Positions 26,177 through 34,614 of a stretch of 64,000 bases of DNA are shown here, piece by piece (position 1 is the first letter of the stretch; each line of letters begins with the position of its first letter). The notes under the pieces are model-generated. The model made no database searches and was not told the DNA's origin. It saw only the letters and a program-made list of their open reading frames with translations. Source of the stretch: Desulfofundulus salinus (GTDB taxonomy: Bacteria; Bacillota; Desulfotomaculia; Desulfotomaculales; Desulfovirgulaceae); contig NZ_RBWE01000001.1 of the NCBI RefSeq assembly GCF_003627965.1, forward strand, positions 1,664,016-1,728,015. The letters run 5' to 3'. The translations under genes and the position numbers were made by a program.

Positions 26177-27928
26177 GTGAGACGAACCAAAATAATCTGC
26201 ACCATCGGTCCAGCCTGCGAACAGGTAGAAACCCTGATGGAAATGATGCGGGCGGGCATGAATATAGCCAGGCTTAATTTTTCCCATGGCACCCATAAAG
26301 AACACGCCCGGCGCATTGCCAATATCCGCGAGGCTGCCGGCCGGGTAGGTAAAAATATTGCCATTTTGCTGGATACAAAGGGGCCGGAAATCCGCCTTGG
26401 TTACCTGGAAAAGGAACCTGTAGTGCTCAAGGCAGGACAGCGGGTAGTGCTCACAACCGAAAAAATTAAGGGTACGGCGGAACGCCTGCCCATCACCTAT
26501 GCCGGATTGCCCCGGGACGTGTCCCCCGGAAACACCATCCTTATTGCCGATGGACGAATCGAGCTGCGGGTACTTAGCACCAACGGGCACGAAGTGGAAT
26601 GTGAAGTAGTGCACGGGGGGGAATTGACCAGCCAAAAGGGGGTCAATCTCCCCGGAGTGCCGGTGAACCTGCCCGCCATTACCGAGCAGGACATCCGGGA
26701 CATCAAGTTTGGCATTGAACAGGAACTGGATTTTATCGCCGCCTCCTTTATTCGCAAGGCTTCAGATGTGCTGGCCATCCGCCGCATCCTGGAAGAGCAT
26801 GGGGCGGACATGGACATTATCGCCAAAATCGAAAGCCGTGAAGGCGTGGAAAACCTGGATGAAATTATCAAGGTTGCCGACGGCATCATGGTGGCCCGGG
26901 GTGATTTAGGGGTTGGCCTTCCGGTAGAGGAAGTACCGCTGATCCAAAAATCCATCATTGAAAAATGCAATTTGGCCGGAAAGCCGGTCATTACCGCCAC
27001 CCAGATGCTGGAATCCATGATCCATAACCCCCGGCCTACCCGGGCCGAGGCCAGCGACGTGGCCAACGCCATCCTGGACGGTACCGATGCCATTATGCTC
27101 TCGGGAGAAACAGCCGCAGGGCACTATCCGGTGGAGGCGGTAAAAACCATGGCCCGCATTGCCAGCCGCGTGGAGCGCGCCCTGCCCTACGAAGAAATTT
27201 TACAACGGCGGGGCCGGGCGCTGGCCCGCACGATCACCGATGCCATCAGCCACGCCACCTGTACTACCGCCCAGGACCTGGGAGCCGCCGCCATTATTAC
27301 CTCCACAGAAACGGGCTACACGGCCAAGATGGTAAGCAAATACCGTCCCCGGGCGCCGATCATTGCCGTGACCCCGGTAGCCCGGGTGTTGCGCAAGCTG
27401 GCCCTGGTCTGGGGCGTGCAGCCCCTCCTGGTAGGACGCACCCGGGACACTGACAGTATGATTGCTTCGGCCATTGAAGCATCCCTGGCGGCGGACCTGA
27501 TCAAACCAGGAGATCTGGTGGTCATTACTGCCGGTGTTCCCGTGGGTGTTCATGGCACCACCAATCTTTTAAAAGTCCATACTGTTGGGGATATCCTGGT
27601 CCGCGGCCAGGGTATTGGCACCCGGGCAGTCACCGGGCGTGTGCGCATCTGCCACACCGTGAAAGATGCTTTGGAAAAGGTGGAACCCGGGGACATCCTG
27701 GTCACACCCTTCACCGACAAGGACTTTATACCGGCCATCGAAAAGGCGGCCGCCCTGATCACGGAGGTGGGAGGACTGACTTCCCATGGCGCCATTGTCG
27801 GCCTGGAATTCGGCATTCCGGTAATTGTAGGGGTAGATGCTGCCACCTCCATCCTTACCGACGGGGAAACGGTTACGGTGGACGGACAACGGGGCCTGGT
27901 GTACCGGGGTACCGCCAGGGTGCTATGA
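26177..27928 (+). CDS. pyk: Pyruvate kinase with C-terminal PEP-utiliser domain
   Basis: A 583-residue enzyme. The TIM barrel begins RRTKIICTIGPA, with ILLDTKGPEIRLG, the catalytic lysine region DIIAKIESREGVENLDEI and VARGDLGV. An alpha/beta domain follows. The extra C-terminal domain (about 505-583) contains GGLTSHGAIVGLEFGIPVIV, a PEP-utiliser mobile domain seen in Bacillus-type pyruvate kinases. GTG 26177 follows GAGGAGGAAC. It catalyses PEP plus ADP to pyruvate plus ATP and is co-transcribed with pfkA. Confidence 0.96.
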   Translation: MRRTKIICTIGPACEQVETLMEMMRAGMNIARLNFSHGTHKEHARRIANIREAAGRVGKNIAILLDTKGPEIRLGYLEKEPVVLKAGQRVVLTTEKIKGTAERLPITYAGLPRDVSPGNTILIADGRIELRVLSTNGHEVECEVVHGGELTSQKGVNLPGVPVNLPAITEQDIRDIKFGIEQELDFIAASFIRKASDVLAIRRILEEHGADMDIIAKIESREGVENLDEIIKVADGIMVARGDLGVGLPVEEVPLIQKSIIEKCNLAGKPVITATQMLESMIHNPRPTRAEASDVANAILDGTDAIMLSGETAAGHYPVEAVKTMARIASRVERALPYEEILQRRGRALARTITDAISHATCTTAQDLGAAAIITSTETGYTAKMVSKYRPRAPIIAVTPVARVLRKLALVWGVQPLLVGRTRDTDSMIASAIEASLAADLIKPGDLVVITAGVPVGVHGTTNLLKVHTVGDILVRGQGIGTRAVTGRVRICHTVKDALEKVEPGDILVTPFTDKDFIPAIEKAAALITEVGGLTSHGAIVGLEFGIPVIVGVDAATSILTDGETVTVDGQRGLVYRGTARVL

Positions 27929-27997
27929 CCTCCGCGGGGACAGGCCTGCAAGATATTCAACGGGCAAATTTGGCGCAAGCGTACCCATATATAACGC

Positions 27998-28037
27998 ACC
28001 TTTTCCGGGCATGTTAAAGCCCGGGAAGGTGAATTTT
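27998..28037 (+). promoter_or_regulatory. Hairpin that contains the ribosome site of the DedA gene, followed by a T-run
   Basis: ACCTTTTCCGGGC (27998-28010) pairs with GCCCGGGAAGGT (28019-28030) around an 8-base loop, and GAATTTTTT leads directly to the ATG at 28040. The ribosome site GGAAGGTG is inside the right arm. The structure could act as pyk terminator, translation block, or both. Confidence 0.7.
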
Positions 28038-28039
28038 TT

Positions 28040-28636
28040 ATGAAGGACTGGGTCCTGCACTACCTGGGCACCCTGGGTGCAGGGGGACTGTTCCTGGGGT
28101 TAATTATCGAAGCCCTGGGCATTCCCTTTCCCGGGGGCTTAATGACCCTCCTGGCCGGTATTCTGGTAAACCAGGGGAGGCTTGATTTTTACCATATACT
28201 TGCTGCTGCCGTGCTTGGTTTTAACGTAGGTGCCACAGCGGCCTATTTGATCGGCCGCTGCGTAGGCGAACCGTTTTTGCTCCGTTACGGAAAATATTTA
28301 ATGGTTACACCGGCCAAATTTAATCAAGCCCGCAGCTGGATGTATCGGTCGGCACCGGCCTTTATCATTTTCGGTCGCTTTGTGCCCATGGTGAGCAACC
28401 TCACCCCCTATCTGGCCGGTATCAGCCGCTTACCGTTTGTGCAGTTTTTAATTTATAATTCTCTTTTCGCCTTAAGCTGGGTTTCGTTCAACCTGGGCAT
28501 CGGCATCTTTTTTGGGCATCACTGGGAATCTATCTTTTCCCTGATCCAGTCGAGGTTGCCCCTGCTGGCCTTAGGGGTGTTAGTTGTTTATTTGCTTTAT
28601 CTTTTCCTCAAGCAAAAAGCGTTGCACCGGACATAA
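28040..28636 (+). CDS. DedA-family membrane protein
   Basis: A 198-residue integral membrane protein with about five hydrophobic segments. The DedA/SNARE-associated motifs are visible: EALGIPFPGGLMTLLAGILV near the start, FNVGATAAYLIGRCVGEPFL, and the FGRFVPMVSNLTPYLAGIS arginine/proline motif. DedA proteins are undecaprenyl-phosphate or phospholipid translocases of the cytoplasmic membrane. It starts with ATG 28040 behind a hairpin that can hide its ribosome site. Confidence 0.88.
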   Translation: MKDWVLHYLGTLGAGGLFLGLIIEALGIPFPGGLMTLLAGILVNQGRLDFYHILAAAVLGFNVGATAAYLIGRCVGEPFLLRYGKYLMVTPAKFNQARSWMYRSAPAFIIFGRFVPMVSNLTPYLAGISRLPFVQFLIYNSLFALSWVSFNLGIGIFFGHHWESIFSLIQSRLPLLALGVLVVYLLYLFLKQKALHRT

Positions 28637-28728
28637 AAATTAGAAAGATTTTTCTTTGCTGTAGGGATAAATTAGTTTTCGTCGAATTAGGTAGATAAGT
28701 GCGTACATAAACAACAAAGGGGTAAAAT

Positions 28729-29844
28729 ATGCGCAAGGTTCCTACAGATCTTTTACGGCCCGGTTTAAAGGTCGGCCGGGCGGTTTACAATGCTTCCGGG
28801 CAGGTACTGCTCCAGGCCGGGACCATTCTTACCGAAAGGTTTATCACCAGGTTAAAAATGCTGGGTATTCCGGCCGTATACATAGACGACTTTGTGGGTG
28901 TAGAAGTAGAGGATGTCATTTCCGAGGAAACACGGGTCCAGGCCACAGCCAAAGTCAAAGCCCTGTTCCTTTCCGAGTCCCAACGGGGCACTGGCCCAAG
29001 CCGGGCGTTAATTGATGTAAAGGATATGATCAGCACCGTAAATGAGATCATTGACGAATTGCTCAGCCGGCGTTCATTGATGGTCAACCTGGTGGATATC
29101 CGGAGCCTGGATGAGTATACATTCGGTCATTCGGTTAACGTCTGTGTCCTGGCAGTGATTACGGGCATAACCCTCGGTTACAGCCGCACCAAGTTGTTCC
29201 ATCTGGGCATGGCGGCTTTATTGCACGATATTGGTAAAACACGTATTCCTCTTGAAATTTTAAATAAGCCCGGGCCACTGACCAGTGAAGAATTTCAGCT
29301 GATCCAAAAACACTGTATTTACGGTGCCGAGATCCTGCAGCAGGACCCCGAAGCCAACCTCCTGTGCCGGATCGTGGCCATGCAGCACCATGAACGCCAT
29401 AACGGTCAGGGTTATCCCCTGGGGCTCAAGGGGGCGGAAATTCATGAATTCGCCCAGATCACCGGCCTGGTGGACATGTATGACGCTCTGACCGCCGACC
29501 GGGTTTACCGCCCGGCCTATCCCGTGCACGAAGCTTATGAAATGATTGCCGGTTCGGGTAACTTTTTATTTGACTTTGATATTGTACAGGCCTTTTTAAG
29601 TAACGTGGCCGCTTACCCCGCAGGCAGCCTTGTGCGCCTATCCAGCGGTGAGATTGGCGTGGTGATTGAAACCAAGCGGGGCTTTTCCCTTTATCCCCGG
29701 GTACTAGTTTTATTTTCCGCCCAAAGGCAACCCCTGGGCAAACCCTATGAAATAAACCTGGCGGAACACCGCCACCTTACCATAACCGAAGTTATTAAAG
29801 ATTACTGGGAATCGTTCTCTGAAACCATTAAAAATGTCACGTGA
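28729..29844 (+). CDS. HD-GYP domain protein, probable c-di-GMP phosphodiesterase
   Basis: A 371-residue protein. Residues 1-125 form an N-terminal domain of the type often found before HD-GYP (LRPGLKVGRAVYNASGQVLL). The HD-GYP domain at about 125-290 has HSVNVCVLAVI, LLHDIGKTRIP and HHERHNGQGYPLGLKG, so the metal HD pair and the GYP motif are intact. A short C-terminal domain (RLSSGEIGVVIE) follows. It should hydrolyse c-di-GMP in the cytoplasm. It is a single gene followed by a terminator. Confidence 0.92.
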   Translation: MRKVPTDLLRPGLKVGRAVYNASGQVLLQAGTILTERFITRLKMLGIPAVYIDDFVGVEVEDVISEETRVQATAKVKALFLSESQRGTGPSRALIDVKDMISTVNEIIDELLSRRSLMVNLVDIRSLDEYTFGHSVNVCVLAVITGITLGYSRTKLFHLGMAALLHDIGKTRIPLEILNKPGPLTSEEFQLIQKHCIYGAEILQQDPEANLLCRIVAMQHHERHNGQGYPLGLKGAEIHEFAQITGLVDMYDALTADRVYRPAYPVHEAYEMIAGSGNFLFDFDIVQAFLSNVAAYPAGSLVRLSSGEIGVVIETKRGFSLYPRVLVLFSAQRQPLGKPYEINLAEHRHLTITEVIKDYWESFSETIKNVT

Positions 29845-29878
29845 ATACAAATGGTGCTTGAGGTCATATCTCTGATCG

Positions 29879-29912
29879 CTGGGGGAACATCAACGCTTCC
29901 CCCAGAAAAATT
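29879..29912 (+). terminator. Rho-independent terminator
   Basis: A 9-bp stem (CTGGGGGAA with TTCCCCCAG) around a 9-base loop is followed by AAAAATTTTT. It ends the HD-GYP transcript. Confidence 0.8.
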
Positions 29913-30100
29913 TTTACTATCCCGCTGGGCAGGCAGGAAAAAGGAAGGTTAGCGCCGAATAATTATGAATATTCATTTAATATAGCACAACTAGAGTTAC
30001 GCACACAACAACCGTTTTGATCGGGAAAAAACGCCGATTGCCACCGTCAGGCCAGTACCCTGATAAACCACCATGCCGGAAAAGAGAGGAGTAAAAAACC

Positions 30101-31711
30101 ATGACCCAGCGCACGGTTTACTATGAACCGCTAAGTCCTTTAAGTTTTCTGCGGCGCAGCGCCTTTGTTTTCCGCGATAAAACGGCAGTGGTATATAATG
30201 ATAAACGTTACACTTACAGTGAATTTTATCAACGGGCTAACCGGCTGGCCAGCGCCTTAAAAAAGATTGGCATCGGGAAAGGGGATAAGGTGGCTTTCCT
30301 GTGCCCCAACATTCCACCCATGCTGGAAGCCCATTATGGAGTACCCATGCTGGGAGCAGCCCTGGTAAGCATTAACATACGCCTATCTCCCCGGGAAATA
30401 GCCTACATTCTCAATCATTCCGACAGCAAAGCCCTTTTTGTGGATAATGAATTTGCCCATCTTATTACCGCCATCAAAGAGGATCTCCCCAATATCAAAA
30501 CCTTTGTCAACATCTGTGATGTTAACGACAGCCGCCCGTTGGAAGGACCCGAGTATGAAGAATTCCTGGCCGGAGGTTCCCCGGATCCCCTGCCCAATGT
30601 AATTGAGGATGAAATGGAAGTTATTACCATTAACTATACCAGCGGAACCACCGGCCTGCCCAAGGGTGTCATGTATCACCACCGGGGGGCCTACCTGAAC
30701 GCCCTTGGGGAAGCCCTGGAACATAAAATGAGTTCTAATTCGGTCTACCTGTGGACATTACCCATGTTCCACTGCAACGGGTGGTGTTTTACCTGGGGTG
30801 TCACTGCGGTAGGTGGGACCCATGTTTGCCTGCGCAAAGTGGTGCCGGAAGACATTTACCACCTCATCGAAAGGGAAGGGGTTACCCACCTTTGTGCCGC
30901 CCCAACGGTGCTGGTGTCCATGGCCAATTACCCGAAGGCGAAAGAATGCAAGATGAAAGCAAAACTAAATGTAATCACGGCCGGTGCTCCTCCATCTCCG
31001 ACCGTGATCAGGAACATGGAGGAGATTGGGGCGGAGGTAACCCACGTTTACGGCCTGACGGAAGTATACGGGCCCCACACCATTTGTGAATGGCAGGCCC
31101 CGTGGAATGAACTGGATGTAAGTGAAAGGGCGAAAATTAAGGCCCGCCAGGGAGTGGCCTACATTCACGCGGAGTTCGTGCGGGTCGTGGATCCGGCAGA
31201 TATGACCGATGTCCCCGCGGATGGTCAGACTATGGGTGAAATCGTCATGCGTGGCAACAACGTCATGCTGGGTTATTACAAACAACCAGAAGAAACTGAA
31301 AAGGCCTTTCGCGGCGGCTGGTTCCACAGCGGAGACCTGGCCGTGATGCACCCTAACGGTTACATTGAAATTAAGGACCGCTTGAAGGATATTATCATCA
31401 GCGGCGGGGAAAACATTTCCACGGTAGAAGTGGAGAACTGCATTTACGAACATCCCGACGTGCTGGAAGTAGCGGTAATCGGCATTCCCGATCCCAAGTG
31501 GGGGGAAGTACCCAAGGCCTTTGTGGTCCCCAAACCGGGCACCAACCTTACTGCGGAAGACATCATTAACTTCTGCCGGGAACGCATCGCCCGCTTTAAA
31601 GTGCCCAAGGCCGTGGAATTTGGCGAGCTACCCAAGACCTCCACGGGTAAAATTATGAAGTACCGGTTGAGGGAAAAAGAATGGCAGGGTTATGATAAAC
31701 GGGTCAACTAA
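30101..31711 (+). CDS. Acyl-CoA synthetase (AMP-forming)
   Basis: A 536-residue ANL-superfamily ligase. It carries the P-loop-like core INYTSGTTGLPKGVMY, YGLTEVYGPHT, the hinge region GWFHSGDLAVMHPNGYIEIKDR, and the C-terminal catalytic lysine in PKTSTGKIMKYRLR. It activates a carboxylic acid to the acyl-adenylate and then to the CoA thioester. The chain-length preference is not evident; relatives are called medium- or long-chain acyl-CoA ligases. It is transcribed alone, ending at the hairpin at 31810. Confidence 0.9.
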   Translation: MTQRTVYYEPLSPLSFLRRSAFVFRDKTAVVYNDKRYTYSEFYQRANRLASALKKIGIGKGDKVAFLCPNIPPMLEAHYGVPMLGAALVSINIRLSPREIAYILNHSDSKALFVDNEFAHLITAIKEDLPNIKTFVNICDVNDSRPLEGPEYEEFLAGGSPDPLPNVIEDEMEVITINYTSGTTGLPKGVMYHHRGAYLNALGEALEHKMSSNSVYLWTLPMFHCNGWCFTWGVTAVGGTHVCLRKVVPEDIYHLIEREGVTHLCAAPTVLVSMANYPKAKECKMKAKLNVITAGAPPSPTVIRNMEEIGAEVTHVYGLTEVYGPHTICEWQAPWNELDVSERAKIKARQGVAYIHAEFVRVVDPADMTDVPADGQTMGEIVMRGNNVMLGYYKQPEETEKAFRGGWFHSGDLAVMHPNGYIEIKDRLKDIIISGGENISTVEVENCIYEHPDVLEVAVIGIPDPKWGEVPKAFVVPKPGTNLTAEDIINFCRERIARFKVPKAVEFGELPKTSTGKIMKYRLREKEWQGYDKRVN

Positions 31712-31809
31712 ACTTCAGGCAGGGTGATGGTAAACAAAAGCAGAGATTTTTAGAACGGGAAGCGGTTGAAGCACCAGATGGGTGGCGAAGCAATAATCGC
31801 GGGAAAAAT

Positions 31810-31840
31810 AAAAAGGCGGGCCAAGAAGCCCGTCTTTTTT
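31810..31840. terminator. Bidirectional terminator between convergent genes
   Basis: AAAAAGGCGGGC pairs with GCCCGTCTTTTTT (one G-T wobble) around CAAGAA. A and T runs on the two sides allow it to serve the acyl-CoA synthetase and the minus-strand homocysteine operon. Confidence 0.85.
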
Positions 31841-31846
31841 ACGTGT

Positions 31847-32578
31847 TTATGCGGGTACCAGTTTGAGGCGACCCCAGGCGGCCATTTTGTCCCGGCAAAT
31901 GATCAGCGCCCCGGTGACCCCGGGGATGCGGGCGGCAAAATCCACCGCCTGCCCTACCTGATCGGGATCCTTTACCAGATTTCCCGCCGCCGTGGCCACT
32001 GCATCGGCCAGGGCCGTATTGGGGGAAAGGATAACCACCGCATCGGCCATGCCGAAACTCAAAGAGTGCCCTACCGTACCCGAAGAAGTGCAAATGCCTA
32101 GAGGAGTATCCTCCGGGCGGACCTCCAGGGCCAGGCGATGGGAAAAGGGAGAGTTCCCGGCATAAATACCAATCCGCCGGATCCGGGCACTGCGCAGGTA
32201 AATGTCCCCGCCATTTTCCACAATAACATCGCGGCTGAAGCGGACCAGAGCCCGTCCCACCCTTTCGGCTATGGCCCCGGCCACGGCAGCCATGGGGCCA
32301 ACGCCGGCCAACCTGGCCGCTTCGGCCATCTCCCGCACAATGGGGGGGGCGTCGGGCGGTATATCGTAAGGTGTATGGGCTTTAAGGAATGCCGGGTCTC
32401 TTTTAATATATTCTTCCAGGGGGGCCCGGCATTCCCGCACCATTTGCGTTACCCGCTCCACCAGTTCCGGGGAAAAACGCTCCCTGCGCACACCAATATC
32501 CAGGTCCGTTTCCCCTACCACCACCTGAAAGTGTACCAGATCCTCCTGCCGGTGGCGGTAACGATAGGTTCGTTCCAA
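31847..32578 (-). CDS. UPF0280 (COG2122, ApbE-like) protein of the homocysteine operon
   Basis: A 243-residue protein of the UPF0280 family, distantly related to ApbE flavin transferases. Family regions include VENGGDIYL, GIYAGNSPFSHRLAL and GICTSSGTVGHSLSFGMADAVVI. It is the last gene of a three-gene minus-strand operon with a COG1900 protein and a NIL-ferredoxin. The same trio was linked in methanogens to sulfide-dependent homocysteine formation. The family member may modify or assist the sulfurtransferase; its exact reaction is unproven. The start is taken at 32578 but no strong ribosome site stands out. Confidence 0.87.
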   Translation of the reverse strand: MERTYRYRHRQEDLVHFQVVVGETDLDIGVRRERFSPELVERVTQMVRECRAPLEEYIKRDPAFLKAHTPYDIPPDAPPIVREMAEAARLAGVGPMAAVAGAIAERVGRALVRFSRDVIVENGGDIYLRSARIRRIGIYAGNSPFSHRLALEVRPEDTPLGICTSSGTVGHSLSFGMADAVVILSPNTALADAVATAAGNLVKDPDQVGQAVDFAARIPGVTGALIICRDKMAAWGRLKLVPA

Positions 32579-32640
32579 CTACAGTTTAACCTCCATTGTC
32601 CTTCTCCCGGCGGCAATAAAGAGTGCCCCCGGCAAGTTTC

Positions 32641-33042
32641 CTATAGCTTAACCTCCATCGCCCGCACCGGGCAGGCCTTCACGCATAGCTGGCAGACCAC
32701 GCAGCTATCCCCGTCAAAACGCACTTCCATGCCTGGCCGGTCCAGGTACAGGGCACCGGTGGGACAGATGGCAGTACAGGCACCGCACATGGTGCAGCGT
32801 TGTTCATTGCGCACCACCTCGTGGGTGAGGGCCTGGACCGTTACCCCCTGTTCCCGCAGGTACTTCAGACCCTGCTCGTAGTTATCCCCCGTTAACTCCA
32901 GGACCATAATGCCTTCTTTTTGGGGGTTAACATTGGCCTTTACTATGTTCATCACCAGGTCGTAATCCTTGACCAGGCGGTAAATAATAGGTTTATCAGA
33001 AATCTCGGGTCCAAAGCGAAGGACTATTTTCCTGGGCGACAT
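32641..33042 (-). CDS. NIL domain-ferredoxin protein (L-aspartate-semialdehyde sulfurtransferase ferredoxin)
   Basis: A 133-residue two-domain protein. The N-terminal NIL domain (about 1-75, IVLRFGPEISDKPIIYRLV) is the substrate-binding domain otherwise seen in methionine ABC transporters. The C-terminal part is a dicluster ferredoxin with CTMCGACTAICP and CVVCQLCVKACP. AAGGAGGGC precedes the ATG. Gene order places it after the COG1900 gene. By homology to the methanogen MA1822 type it supplies electrons to the sulfurtransferase that turns aspartate semialdehyde and sulfide into homocysteine. Confidence 0.9.
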   Translation of the reverse strand: MSPRKIVLRFGPEISDKPIIYRLVKDYDLVMNIVKANVNPQKEGIMVLELTGDNYEQGLKYLREQGVTVQALTHEVVRNEQRCTMCGACTAICPTGALYLDRPGMEVRFDGDSCVVCQLCVKACPVRAMEVKL

Positions 33043-33062
33043 GGTCGTTTGCCCTCCTTAAC

Positions 33063-34256
33063 TTAACCTTTTAAAACTTTTCCGGTCAAACCATCGGCCG
33101 GAGAGGGTAGGAGCTGCACTGGTTCGGAAAGGAAAAACTCACCCTTTTGAATCCATTCCTTCAAGATGCCGGCAATTTCCCGGGCCCGGGGGTAGCTGGA
33201 CAATGGTGCCGTGGGCACTTCCTTACCCTGGACCACGATCTTCCCCGACTTCAGCTGGGCGTAACTGACATAACCCAGGTTCCCCGGTTTCCGGTTGGGA
33301 TAGGCCTCACCATAATCCACAATGGGGGCGTAAAGATCCGCATCGGTGGCTGCGGCATAACGGGCAATTTCTTCATTTAAAATGGGAATGGGTACGCCAA
33401 TACCGACGCTCAAGGTGGCCCCGTAGCCCAGGTAACTGGTGCCCATGAGCCAGCGGGGACTCATTTGCTTTAAATCTCCAATAACCGCCAGGGTGCCGCC
33501 GGCAGGCCCCAGTTCCTTGCCGCTGGCATCGGTTTGTATGGCCGGGAAGTGCTGGGTGCCGTGCCAGGCCACATACCCGATACCGCCGCCCAGGAAAATG
33601 CGGGTACCGATGCCAATAGTTTTAAAATGGGGATCTTTGAGCAAAGGACTTAATTGACCGGAAGTGGAATAATGGGCGTTACCCAGATTGGGCTTCAAGA
33701 TCCCCATGTAGGTATATATGGTCCGGTTGGAAAGGTTGACGGCACAGTTGTAATTCTGGTAAGCATTCCGCGGGTTAAACAAAATGGCCTCGTTAATATC
33801 ATGAATGGTGATGGTGGTTTCAATTTCCCGCCGCGGGTAGCAATCGGTGCCGTAACCCACTGCTTTCAAACGGACAGGCCTTCCGGCTACCAGGTCTTCA
33901 ATAACATGGCCGCCGCCGTAGCGGAATTCCCCCGGGTGATTGCTGTTCAAGGGGTCATCATCAGGAAGCTCGGTGGCTCCAATATAGGCATCTACCGCCG
34001 CGATGCCCGTATAGGCCGGTACGTTGTTAAGCCACACCCGGTGCATTTTGATGCGCGGGGCCGGGTGGCCGAAATTGAGAAAGGCGCCGGAGGAGCACAT
34101 GGGGGCAAAGGTGCCGGTGGTCACCACATCCACTTCCCGGGATGCATGGGCAAGCCCCTTCTCTCGGACGATGTCGATAAATTCTTCCGCCGTTACCACT
34201 ACTGCTTTGCCGCTTCTAATCCGGGCATTGATCTCTTGATAGGTTTTTTCGCTCAT
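33063..34256 (-). CDS. COG1900/DUF39 homocysteine biosynthesis protein (L-aspartate semialdehyde sulfurtransferase)
   Basis: A 397-residue protein beginning KTYQEINARIRSGKAVVVTAEE, the DUF39 N-terminus. It contains TTGTFAPMCSSGAFLNFGH with the conserved cysteine, and GTDCYPRREIETTITIHDIN. The family (methanogen MA1821 type) replaces the usual O-acyl-homoserine route by direct sulfide insertion into aspartate semialdehyde. The start ATG follows GGATGAGGTGA. The gene is first in a trio and lies behind a SAM-I riboswitch, which independently ties it to methionine/SAM supply. Confidence 0.93.
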   Translation of the reverse strand: MSEKTYQEINARIRSGKAVVVTAEEFIDIVREKGLAHASREVDVVTTGTFAPMCSSGAFLNFGHPAPRIKMHRVWLNNVPAYTGIAAVDAYIGATELPDDDPLNSNHPGEFRYGGGHVIEDLVAGRPVRLKAVGYGTDCYPRREIETTITIHDINEAILFNPRNAYQNYNCAVNLSNRTIYTYMGILKPNLGNAHYSTSGQLSPLLKDPHFKTIGIGTRIFLGGGIGYVAWHGTQHFPAIQTDASGKELGPAGGTLAVIGDLKQMSPRWLMGTSYLGYGATLSVGIGVPIPILNEEIARYAAATDADLYAPIVDYGEAYPNRKPGNLGYVSYAQLKSGKIVVQGKEVPTAPLSSYPRAREIAGILKEWIQKGEFFLSEPVQLLPSPADGLTGKVLKG

Positions 34257-34297
34257 TCACCTCATCCCTTTCGTCGTGTGCTCTACTCCAGACGTCA

Positions 34298-34327
34298 GGA
34301 GGCCTCTTCTAAACAGAAGAGGCCTCC
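34298..34327 (-). promoter_or_regulatory. 13-bp hairpin in the SAM riboswitch expression platform
   Basis: GGAGGCCTCTTCT and AGAAGAGGCCTCC form a perfect 13-bp stem with a 4-base loop between the aptamer and the gene. On the minus strand no T-run follows (TGACGTCTGG), which is unusual for an S-box terminator. Confidence 0.75.
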
Positions 34328-34339
34328 ATAAAATGAACC

Positions 34340-34488
34340 CTCTTATCTGTCAGAAGATAAACTTCTGCAGGAATTAGCACCATTCCCCGGGCAACGGTAA
34401 AACCCGCCGGCGGTTTGCGGGTTCACCTTCACCCCAGGGCGGTTGCCGGGTTTCATCGGGCCAGTCCCTCCACCACTCTGGATAAGAG
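34340..34488 (-). ncRNA. SAM-I riboswitch (S-box)
   Basis: Read on the minus strand, the leader has CTCTTATCCAGAGTGGTGGA, GGGACTGGCCCGATGAAACC and CGGCAACC, the canonical S-box core. The P1 helix closes by CTCTTATC (34481-34488) with GATAAGAG (34340-34347). It controls the homocysteine operon, so SAM should switch it off. Confidence 0.96.
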
Positions 34489-34519
34489 CACCCCGGTATT
34501 CGTTTTTAATTCGATAGAT

Positions 34520-34548
34520 ATTCTAACAACTGGCCAGGAAAAAGTCAA
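34520..34548 (-). promoter_or_regulatory. Sigma-A promoter of the S-box operon
   Basis: On the minus strand TTGACT (34548-34543) and TAGAAT (34525-34520) are separated by 17 bases, and the S-box aptamer begins about 30 bases downstream. Confidence 0.8.
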
Positions 34549-34614
34549 CGGTTTTATAATTTATTTATATAGCGGGATTTTTGGGCCATTTGTCCGTTAA
34601 ATCACGCAAATTAT

